A stretch of DNA of 64,000 nt from JAOAGA01 sp964540515. GTDB taxonomy: Bacteria > CALINM01. The notes under the pieces are model-generated. The model was not told the origin of the DNA. It worked only from the letters and a program-made list of their open reading frames with translations, and ran no database searches. Every line of letters begins with the position of its first letter. Positions within the stretch are counted from its first letter, which is position 1. The stretch is from positions 57,736 through 121,735 of the forward strand of contig CAZIMS010000009.1 of assembly GCA_964540515.1 (NCBI GenBank). Reading direction: 5' to 3'. The position numbers and the translations under genes are program-made. Below are positions 9,078 to 16,200 of the stretch, piece after piece.

Positions 9078-9296
9078 ATGATTAAATATGACGAAGAGAA
9101 ATTAGCTATTTGTCTTTGTGAGGACTGTCCTACTCATTTAAAACCTGTTTTTCCAAAAAATGATGGGGTTTTTTGCGCCACAGGTAAGTCAAAGGAGAGT
9201 TTGACTAAAAAGGGATGTCTTTGTAAGAAGTGTCCTCTCTATAGTGACTATGGACTTAGGGGTTCCTTTTTTTGTATAGAAGGAGCCTCGGATTAA
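9078..9296 (+). CDS. Small cysteine-rich protein, DUF2769-like
   Basis: 72 residues with nine cysteines in short clusters (CLCEDCP, FCATG, GCLCKKCP, FFCIEG). This matches the spacing I know from DUF2769, a small probable metal- or Fe-S-binding family found in anaerobes and archaea. No function is established. I start it at the ATG at 9078 rather than the TTG six bases upstream, because the promoter geometry puts the mRNA 5' end at 9078. An AT-rich inverted repeat follows the stop codon. Confidence 0.65.
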   Translation: MIKYDEEKLAICLCEDCPTHLKPVFPKNDGVFCATGKSKESLTKKGCLCKKCPLYSDYGLRGSFFCIEGASD

Positions 9297-9298
9297 AC

Positions 9299-9320
9299 AG
9301 ATAATTTTGATAAATTATCT
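9299..9320. repeat. Perfect 9-bp inverted repeat after the DUF2769-type gene
   Basis: AGATAATTT (9299-9307), a 4-base loop, then AAATTATCT (9312-9320). The stem is almost entirely A/T and the T-run downstream is broken, so it is at best a weak terminator for the upstream gene. An operator role for the queC promoter is also possible. Confidence 0.4.
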
Positions 9321-9413
9321 ATTTAATCAATAATTTTTATCAACTCAAAGGTGCTTTTGTCTTCAATTTTTCCTTTCATTTTCTACTCAAAAGATTTAGA
9401 ATATTAAATTCCT

Positions 9414-10088
9414 ATGTGTAGAAGAGATATGGCAGTTGTTCTTGTGTCGGGAGGGATGGATAGTTGTGTTACAGCATCTATCGCAGCTATTGATTATAGT
9501 CTTGCCTTTTTACATGTAAACTATGGACAGAGAACAGAAAAAAGAGAGGAAAAGGCTTTTAATGACCTCTGTGATTTTTTTAAACCCTTAAAAAGGCTTA
9601 TAGTTGATATTTCTTATTTAAAGCAGATAGGTGGCTCCGCCTTGACCGACGAAAATATAGATATACCAACAAACAGGATATCGAAAGACAAGATACCTGT
9701 TACCTATGTGCCTTTTAGAAATGCCCATTTATTATCTATAGCTGTTTCTTGGGCTGAGGTAATAGGCGCAAAAAGGATTTATATCGGAGCAGTAGAAGAA
9801 GATAGTTCAGGTTATCCAGATTGTAAAGAGGGATTCTTTAATGCCTTTCAGTTAGCAGTTAAAGAAGGGACTAAACCTGAGACTGATATAAAGATAGCTA
9901 CGCCTCTTATAAAGAAAACAAAAGCAGAGATAGTTAAGATAGGTATGCACTTGGGAAGCCCCTTAGAGCTTAGCTGGTCTTGTTATAAAAGTGAGGAGAT
10001 AGCCTGCGGAGTATGCGAAAGCTGTTTACTTAGACTTAAAGGATTCAAGGAAGCAGGTTATGAAGATAAAATACCTTATAGGGAGTAA
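9414..10088 (+). CDS. queC: 7-cyano-7-deazaguanine (preQ0) synthase
   Basis: 224 residues. The PP-loop ATPase motif VSGGMDS near residue 11 and the C-terminal zinc knuckle CYKSEEIACGVCESC identify QueC, which turns 7-carboxy-7-deazaguanine into preQ0 for queuosine. The start is uncertain. ATG 9414 has no ribosome site but lies 6 bases after a TATTAA box. ATG 9429 gives a more usual N-terminus (MAVVLVSGG) but has only GAAGAG two bases away. queD, queE and queF are not in the window. ileS follows after 5 bases, so the genes are probably co-transcribed. Confidence 0.92.
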   Translation: MCRRDMAVVLVSGGMDSCVTASIAAIDYSLAFLHVNYGQRTEKREEKAFNDLCDFFKPLKRLIVDISYLKQIGGSALTDENIDIPTNRISKDKIPVTYVPFRNAHLLSIAVSWAEVIGAKRIYIGAVEEDSSGYPDCKEGFFNAFQLAVKEGTKPETDIKIATPLIKKTKAEIVKIGMHLGSPLELSWSCYKSEEIACGVCESCLLRLKGFKEAGYEDKIPYRE

Positions 10089-10093
10089 AAATA

Positions 10094-12865
10094 ATGGACT
10101 ATAAAACAACTCTTAACCTTCCTGTTACTAACTTTCCCATGAAGGCTAATCTTACACAAAACGAGCCAGAAAGGTTAAAAAAATGGAAGAAGTTAGAAAT
10201 TTACAAAAAAATGAGAGAAGAAAGAAAAGGTAAAAATTTATTTCATTTACACGATGGACCTCCTTATGCAAACGGCAATATCCATATAGGGCATGCAGTT
10301 AACAAGATATTAAAAGACTTAGTTGTTAAGTATTATTACAAAGAGGGCTATGATACACCCTATATTCCAGGATGGGACTGTCATGGGCTTCCTATAGAGT
10401 TACAAGCTGAAAAAACTATTGGCAAAAGCAAGAAAGAGATAACTAAACTGGAGATTAGAAGGTTTTGCCGAGAATATGCAAATAAATATGTAAAAATTCA
10501 GTCTGATGAGTTTGAAAGGCTTGGAGTTATTGGAGATTGGGAGAATCCTTATATTACAATGTCCTATGACTATCAAGCAAATATAGTGAGAGAGTTCGCC
10601 AATTTTGTTAAAGAAGGGGTTGTTTACCGAAGCAAGAAACCTGTTTATTGGTGTATATCATGCAATACTGCTTTAGCTGAAGCGGAAGTTGAGTATGATG
10701 ATCATACGTCTCCGTCAATATATGTTAAGTTTCCCATTAAATTAGATATCTCTAATATCTTTCCGGAACTAAAAAATAAAAAGGTCAGCATTATAATTTG
10801 GACAACAACACCATGGACCTTACCTGCTAATAGGGCTATAGCAGTTCATCCTGATTATGATTATGTTTTTGTAGAGACTGTGACAAAAGAGGTTTATGTA
10901 GTTGCAAAAGAGCTCTTTGAAAAGTTTTCGGAACTTTTTTCTGAAAAATTAAAGATTATAACTGAGGTAAAAGGTGAAAATCTTAAAGGTATAGTTTGTG
11001 AGCATCCCTTTGAGGAAGTTGATTCTTTAGTTCTTCCTGCTGATTTTGTTACCCTTGATACAGGAACAGGTTGTGTTCATATAGCACCTGGGCATGGACA
11101 AGAAGACTATGAGCTTGGTTTAAAGCACAATATTGAGGTCTATGCCCCTGTCGATCAGGATGGTAAGTTCTTTAAAAGTGTAAAATACTTCGGTGGTACT
11201 AAGGTTTTCGCTGCTAATGAGGAGATAATAAAAAAGCTAAACGAGTTGGGCAAGCTCATTGCTTCTCAAAATATTAGTCATTCCTATCCACATTGCTGGA
11301 GATGCAAAGAGCCCATCATCTTTAGAGCTGAAGAGCAGTGGTTTATCTCGATGGACAAGACATCTTTAAGAAAGACCGCTCTTTTTGAGATAGATAAAGT
11401 AAAATGGATACCCTCATGGGGTAGAGATAGAATTTATAATATGATTGAGGGCAGACCAGACTGGTGTATATCAAGGCAAAGGTCATGGGGAGTTCCTATT
11501 ATTGCCTTTCAATGTAAAGGTTGTGGTGAGTATATCTTAGATTCAGAGTTAATTGAGAGGGTAGCGAGTCTTTTTGAGAACTATGGTGCCGATATATGGT
11601 TTGAGAAACCTGCACAGTTTTTTCTCAACGACTATAAATGTGCTACCTGTGGTAGCAAAGATTTTGAAAAGGAAGAAGATATTTTGGATGTGTGGTTTGA
11701 TTCTGGGGTCAGCTTTTCCTATCTTAAGAGTAAATATAATTATGAACATCCTGTAGATATGTATTTAGAAGGCTCAGATCAGCATAGAGGATGGTTTCAC
11801 AGTTCCTTGCTTGCAAGTTGTGTAAGTTATAAAAGAGCACCCTACAAATCAGTTTTAACTCATGGTTTTGTTGTTGATGCAGAAGGTAGGAAGATGTCTA
11901 AATCTCTGGGAAATGTAATATCACCTCAAGATATCATATCGAAATATGGAGCAGAGATATTAAGAATATGGGTTGCCTCGGAGGATTATAGGGAAGATAT
12001 AAGGATATCTCAAGAGATATTGGAAAGACTAGTAGATTCATATAGAAGGGTTAGAAACACCTTCAAGTATATGTTAGGTATTCTCTCCGATTTTGATGCC
12101 GAGAAAAATTATATTGCCTATGATGACCTTTCACCTCTTGACAAGGCAATTTTAAACCGTCTTTATAAGCTCGATAATAAAGTAAGAAGAGCCTATCGAA
12201 GCTATGAGTTTCATACTGTTTTTCATAGTATCCATAACTTCTGTGTAAAGGATTTGAGTTCCCTATATTTGGATATACTTAAGGATAGAATGTATGTTTT
12301 ATCTGGTGATGATAAAAAAAGACGGGCATCACAAACCGTCGTCTTTGAGATAACAAAAACCTTAGCCCTTCTTCTCTCTCCAATACTGTCTTTTACTTGT
12401 GATGAGGTTTGGGAGCATTTTAATCTAAAAGGCAAGAAAGAATCTATTCTTTTAGAGAGTTTTATAGATCTGCCAGCTTTCTATGAAAATGATGAGATTG
12501 AAAAGTTTTTTAATGCTTTGTTATTAATAAGGGAAGATGTACAGAAGGCTTTAGAAGATGCAAGAAGAAGAAAGATTATAGGACATTCTCTCGATGCAAA
12601 GGCGATACTCTATATCACTGATGAGCACAAAGATATCATTTCAAAATATTTCGAAGAACTTAGAGAGATTCTTATACTCTCTCAGGTGGAGATAAAATTT
12701 GAAGGTAAGGGCTATTATAAAGGTGAGCTAAGCAATATAACAATTGATATCTATAATGCTGACGGTAAAAAATGTGAAAGATGTTGGGTCTTTGATACGA
12801 CCGTTGGTGACGATATGGAACATCCAGCTATATGCAAGAGATGCAGGGATGTAGTAAGTGTATAA
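10094..12865 (+). CDS. ileS: Isoleucyl-tRNA synthetase
   Basis: 923 residues, normal for the bacterial enzyme. The class I signature HIGH lies at 64-67 within PPYANGNIHIGH, followed by the editing (CP1) domain with TTPWTLPANRA, the tRNA-binding GWDCHGLP stretch, and KMSKS in RKMSKSLGN. A C-terminal zinc finger, CERCW...CKRC, closes the protein. It charges tRNA-Ile and hydrolyses misactivated valine. It follows queC closely and overlaps lspA by 8 bases; an ileS-lspA pair is a common bacterial arrangement. Confidence 0.98.
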   Translation: MDYKTTLNLPVTNFPMKANLTQNEPERLKKWKKLEIYKKMREERKGKNLFHLHDGPPYANGNIHIGHAVNKILKDLVVKYYYKEGYDTPYIPGWDCHGLPIELQAEKTIGKSKKEITKLEIRRFCREYANKYVKIQSDEFERLGVIGDWENPYITMSYDYQANIVREFANFVKEGVVYRSKKPVYWCISCNTALAEAEVEYDDHTSPSIYVKFPIKLDISNIFPELKNKKVSIIIWTTTPWTLPANRAIAVHPDYDYVFVETVTKEVYVVAKELFEKFSELFSEKLKIITEVKGENLKGIVCEHPFEEVDSLVLPADFVTLDTGTGCVHIAPGHGQEDYELGLKHNIEVYAPVDQDGKFFKSVKYFGGTKVFAANEEIIKKLNELGKLIASQNISHSYPHCWRCKEPIIFRAEEQWFISMDKTSLRKTALFEIDKVKWIPSWGRDRIYNMIEGRPDWCISRQRSWGVPIIAFQCKGCGEYILDSELIERVASLFENYGADIWFEKPAQFFLNDYKCATCGSKDFEKEEDILDVWFDSGVSFSYLKSKYNYEHPVDMYLEGSDQHRGWFHSSLLASCVSYKRAPYKSVLTHGFVVDAEGRKMSKSLGNVISPQDIISKYGAEILRIWVASEDYREDIRISQEILERLVDSYRRVRNTFKYMLGILSDFDAEKNYIAYDDLSPLDKAILNRLYKLDNKVRRAYRSYEFHTVFHSIHNFCVKDLSSLYLDILKDRMYVLSGDDKKRRASQTVVFEITKTLALLLSPILSFTCDEVWEHFNLKGKKESILLESFIDLPAFYENDEIEKFFNALLLIREDVQKALEDARRRKIIGHSLDAKAILYITDEHKDIISKYFEELREILILSQVEIKFEGKGYYKGELSNITIDIYNADGKKCERCWVFDTTVGDDMEHPAICKRCRDVVSV

Positions 12866-13337
12866 AAAGAATTTAGTTTTTTACCTAACTTTATGCTTAG
12901 TTTTTTTGGCCGATCAAGCTACAAAGTATATAGTTAAAAAAACTTTCCAACAAGGTGAAGTTTTAAAATTACTGCCCTTTTTTAACTTAACCTATGTGGA
13001 AAACAAAGGTATCGCCTTTGGTATATTTCACAGGGGAGGTGAATTGAAACAGATTATCCTCCTTTTATCTACTGTTTTTGCCATAGCATTGCTTTTTTAT
13101 CTTTTTTACTCCATAAAAGATGACTCTAAAAAAAGGGCTGTTGTTTTTGGATTGATAGCAGGTGGGGCCTTGGGTAATTTATACGATAGAGTTTTTTATG
13201 GTGCTGTTGTAGATTTTCTAGAGATCTATTATAAAAGTTTCCATTGGCCTGTTTTTAATATAGCTGATACCTTTATTACCATTGGTATTATTCTGATTTT
13301 TTTCTTTCAAATTGTTAAGAAGGAGCATATTATCTAA
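12858..13337 (+). CDS. lspA: Lipoprotein signal peptidase (signal peptidase II)
   Basis: 159 residues, four membrane helices. The aspartyl protease residues sit in GNLYDRVFYGAVVDF and FNIADTFI, and the N-terminal LADQATKYIV is also a family motif. It cleaves the signal peptide of lipid-modified prolipoproteins. It overlaps the end of ileS by 8 bases and is followed immediately by lgt, so two lipoprotein processing enzymes are co-expressed. Candidate clients in this window include the LEA14-like lipoprotein at 39.2-39.7 kb. Confidence 0.97.
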   Translation: MYKKNLVFYLTLCLVFLADQATKYIVKKTFQQGEVLKLLPFFNLTYVENKGIAFGIFHRGGELKQIILLLSTVFAIALLFYLFYSIKDDSKKRAVVFGLIAGGALGNLYDRVFYGAVVDFLEIYYKSFHWPVFNIADTFITIGIILIFFFQIVKKEHII

Positions 13338-13338
13338 A

Positions 13339-14100
13339 ATGTTTCCAGAGATATTTAGGATAGGGCCTTTAGCGATACACACTTACGGTCTCTTCATAGC
13401 TTTTGGTGTTATAATATCTTTATATCTCGTGAAAGTTGAGAGTAATAGGGTAGGTCTTAACAGTCAAAGGATTGTAGATATACTTTTCTGGGCTATTTGG
13501 GTTGGTATCATAGGCAGCAGAGTTTTTTATTTTTTGTATTTTCCTTCAGACTTTTTAAAAGACCCTTTCGAGTTTTTTAGAATATGGAAGGGAGGGCTTG
13601 TATTTCATGGCGGGCTTTTATTCGCTATACCTTTTATCATTATTCTTTTTAAAAGAGAAAAAATACCTATATTAAGGACACTTGATGTTGTTGTAATATT
13701 TGTCCCCTTAGCCCATTTTTTTGGCAGGTTGGGATGTTTTTTTGCAGGTTGTTGTTATGGTAAGGTCTGTGAGCTACCTTGGGCTGTAATATTTAGAAAC
13801 CCGTTAACTTTAGCGCCAAAAAATATTCCTTTACATCCTGTTCAGTTATACGAAGCCTTTCTAAATTTTTTACTATTCTTTTCTTTATACCTTTCGAGAA
13901 AGAAGATTACAAAAGAAGGAATGATGTTGGCTCTATATTTAATAGGCTATGGTTCAATTAGATTTTTTACGGAGTTTTTTAGAGGAGATTTAAGAGATAT
14001 CCATGGTGGATTTTCAACAGCCCAGTGGATAAGTCTTGCCTTCATTGTTACTGGTGCCATTTTGATTACTGTAAAAAAAATACACAAAAGAAATATCTGA
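13339..14100 (+). CDS. lgt: Phosphatidylglycerol:prolipoprotein diacylglyceryl transferase
   Basis: I start it at the ATG at 13339 because MFPEIFRIGPLAIHTYG is the standard Lgt N-terminus; it begins one base after the lspA stop. 253 residues with about seven membrane helices. GRLGCFFAGCCYGK is the conserved Lgt signature, with HPVQLYEA and YGSIRFFTEFFR also diagnostic. It attaches diacylglycerol to the lipobox cysteine before LspA cleavage. A GAAGGAG ribosome site lies within the lspA tail, 13-14 bases upstream, which is slightly far. Confidence 0.96.
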   Translation: MFPEIFRIGPLAIHTYGLFIAFGVIISLYLVKVESNRVGLNSQRIVDILFWAIWVGIIGSRVFYFLYFPSDFLKDPFEFFRIWKGGLVFHGGLLFAIPFIIILFKREKIPILRTLDVVVIFVPLAHFFGRLGCFFAGCCYGKVCELPWAVIFRNPLTLAPKNIPLHPVQLYEAFLNFLLFFSLYLSRKKITKEGMMLALYLIGYGSIRFFTEFFRGDLRDIHGGFSTAQWISLAFIVTGAILITVKKIHKRNI

Positions 14101-14492
14101 AAAAATTTAAACAAAACATTACATTTTCGTCAAATTTTCTTAGATACAATCAAAAACTATTAAATGACATAAAAATCAATATTTCTTAATTTTTTGATTA
14201 TCTTCTTTAGTCAAAATAAGAGCATATTTAGTTAACCATATGAAGAATGTCTTATTTATTACAAAATATGCACAAAATTAAAATGTTTTTAAAAACATTA
14301 ACAATAAGTTTAAAATTTGTTGGTTCCAGTAACTTTAAAAGACTATATGACTATTTTTTGTGCAAAAATAGTTTGCTAAAAGTTTGTAAATGCTATTTTT
14401 TTAATTATTGCATAAAAAATATATAAAAAAAGTTATTGATTTTAAAGGATTTTTAATGATATAAGAGATAGAAAAAATTAGGAGGTTTTTTT
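14101..14492. other. Intergenic region, 392 bases, extremely AT-rich, upstream of the FMN oxidoreductase
   Basis: No gene is supported on either strand. It holds a perfect 9-bp inverted repeat, ACTATTTTT and AAAAATAGT with a 5-base spacer (14350-14372). It also holds a possible promoter TTGATT-N18-TATAAG (14436-14465) and an AGGAGG ribosome site just before the ATG at 14493. TGCACAAAAT- and GTGCAAAAAT-like words recur. The length suggests regulated expression of the downstream enzyme, but no known operator is recognisable. Confidence 0.5.
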
Positions 14493-16133
14493 ATGATTCA
14501 GTGGCCCAAAACAAATGATGTTTTAGGAACTACAAACCGTGGCAACCCCTGTGAGTCTGGCTTATGTACCCTATGTCGTGCCGACTGTCAGGGTAGATGT
14601 GAGACTTGGCTTTCTTCTATGGTTGGAAGAAAACTGCTCTACCCCCGTGATTTTGGATATGTTACTGCAGGAAGCGCAAATAATACTGCCATTGGGGTTA
14701 ACTACAACTCTTTAAGAATTCAGGGTTATAATTATGGCTCAAAGGGATTACCAAAAGGTCTATCGAGCTCTCCAGATGATTGTATCTTCCCAAATGTTTC
14801 CATCGAAACATCCTTTGGAAATAAAGTTCAAACTAAATGTAGAGTACCTGTAATGACTGGTGCTCTTGGGTCTACCTTTATAGCTGCTAAGTACTGGGAG
14901 TCTTTTGCTGTTGGTGCAGCTTTAGTCGGATTTCCAATCGTTGTTGGTGAAAATGTTGTTGGTGTTGATAAAAAAGCAGAGTTTAAAGACGGAAAGGTTG
15001 TAAAGGCACCAGAACTTGATAGAAGGATTGACACCTTTTTACGTTATTTTGATGGATACGGTGCTATAATTGTTCAGTTAAATGTTGAAGATACAAGAAA
15101 TGGTGTGGCAGAGTATGTTATTGATAAATACGGCGATAAAGTTATCATCGAGCTTAAATGGGGGCAGGGTGCAAAAGACATAGGAGGCGAGATACAGGTT
15201 AATGATTTAGAGTATGCTTTGTTCTTAAAGAAAAGAGGATATGTGGTAGATCCAGATCCAACAATTCCCGAGGTACAAGAGGCCTTTAAACATAGGGCAA
15301 TACGTTCTTTTGCAAGACATAGCAGGTTAGGTTATACAGATCTTAATGATGTTTCAGATGTTCAAGAGGCCTTTAATAAGGAAGTTAAAAGACTTCGTAA
15401 GTTAGGTTACAAAAGAATTACTCTAAAAACAGGCTCCTATGGTATGGAAGCCCTTGCAATGTCGATAAAATTTGCTTCTGAAGCAGGTCTTGATTTACTG
15501 ACAATTGATGGTTCAGGCGGCGGAACAGGTATGAGCCCCTGGAATATGATGGAAACTTGGGGAGTTCCCTCCCTATTTTTACATGCAAAGTCCTATGAGT
15601 ATGCATCAATACTTGCTACACAGGGAAAAAATGTAATAGATATGGCCTTTGGAGGCGGTTTAGCAAGGGAAGATCATATTTTTAAGGCAATAGCTTTAGG
15701 CGCACCTTTCACAAAACTTGTATGTATGGGAAGAGCAACAATGATACCAGGCTTCTTAGGTGCAAATATTGAGGGTGTATTAAAACCAGAAAAGAGGGCA
15801 GAGCTTAATGGAAACTGGGATAAGCTTCCAGCATCTGTAACTGCTATTGGTAGTCAACCAGAAGAGATATTTGCTTCTTACTATGATGTAGAGAAAAAAG
15901 TTGGTAAAAATGAGATGAAAAATGTACCCTATGGAGCTATAGCAATCTGGACACTAATGGATAAGCTTTCTGCAGGCTTACAGCAGTTGCTTGCTGGTGC
16001 AAGAAAGTTTACTATTAAAGAGATATCAAGAGATGATCTATTTGCTGCCAATCGTGAGACAGCACAAGAAACAGGCATTCCATTTATTACCGATGCCTTA
16101 GATGAAAGTGCAAAAAAGATACTTCGTAGCTAA
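14493..16133 (+). CDS. FMN-binding glutamate synthase family protein
   Basis: 546 residues. The central and C-terminal parts are the glutamate synthase alpha/beta-barrel: DGSGGGTGMSPWNMMETWG is the flavin-phosphate region, followed by DMAFGGGLAREDH and CMGRATMIPGFLGAN. The N-terminus carries a Cys-rich leader, CESGLCTLCRADCQGRC, which probably binds an Fe-S cluster. No glutaminase (GATase II) domain is present, so it is not a complete GOGAT large subunit. Such stand-alone proteins occur in anaerobic bacteria and archaea and their physiological reaction is unsettled. It is a single-gene unit with a strong ribosome site and its own terminator. Confidence 0.85.
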   Translation: MIQWPKTNDVLGTTNRGNPCESGLCTLCRADCQGRCETWLSSMVGRKLLYPRDFGYVTAGSANNTAIGVNYNSLRIQGYNYGSKGLPKGLSSSPDDCIFPNVSIETSFGNKVQTKCRVPVMTGALGSTFIAAKYWESFAVGAALVGFPIVVGENVVGVDKKAEFKDGKVVKAPELDRRIDTFLRYFDGYGAIIVQLNVEDTRNGVAEYVIDKYGDKVIIELKWGQGAKDIGGEIQVNDLEYALFLKKRGYVVDPDPTIPEVQEAFKHRAIRSFARHSRLGYTDLNDVSDVQEAFNKEVKRLRKLGYKRITLKTGSYGMEALAMSIKFASEAGLDLLTIDGSGGGTGMSPWNMMETWGVPSLFLHAKSYEYASILATQGKNVIDMAFGGGLAREDHIFKAIALGAPFTKLVCMGRATMIPGFLGANIEGVLKPEKRAELNGNWDKLPASVTAIGSQPEEIFASYYDVEKKVGKNEMKNVPYGAIAIWTLMDKLSAGLQQLLAGARKFTIKEISRDDLFAANRETAQETGIPFITDALDESAKKILRS

Positions 16134-16141
16134 TTAAGCTG

Positions 16142-16172
16142 GGGCACCTTCTTAGGTGCCCTCTAATTTTTT
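16142..16172 (+). terminator. Strong intrinsic terminator of the FMN glutamate synthase-like gene
   Basis: Perfect 8-bp GC-rich stem GGGCACCT / AGGTGCCC with a TCTT loop (16142-16161), followed by TCTAATTTTTT on the plus strand. The opposite strand has no T-run, so it serves only the plus-strand gene. Confidence 0.9.
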
Positions 16173-16200
16173 ATATAGTGATTTTTTATAACCACTGGTA

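Noticed and set aside
9299..9320. Inverted repeat as an intrinsic terminator
   Set aside because: The stem has only two G-C pairs and no uninterrupted T-run follows; kept only as a repeat.
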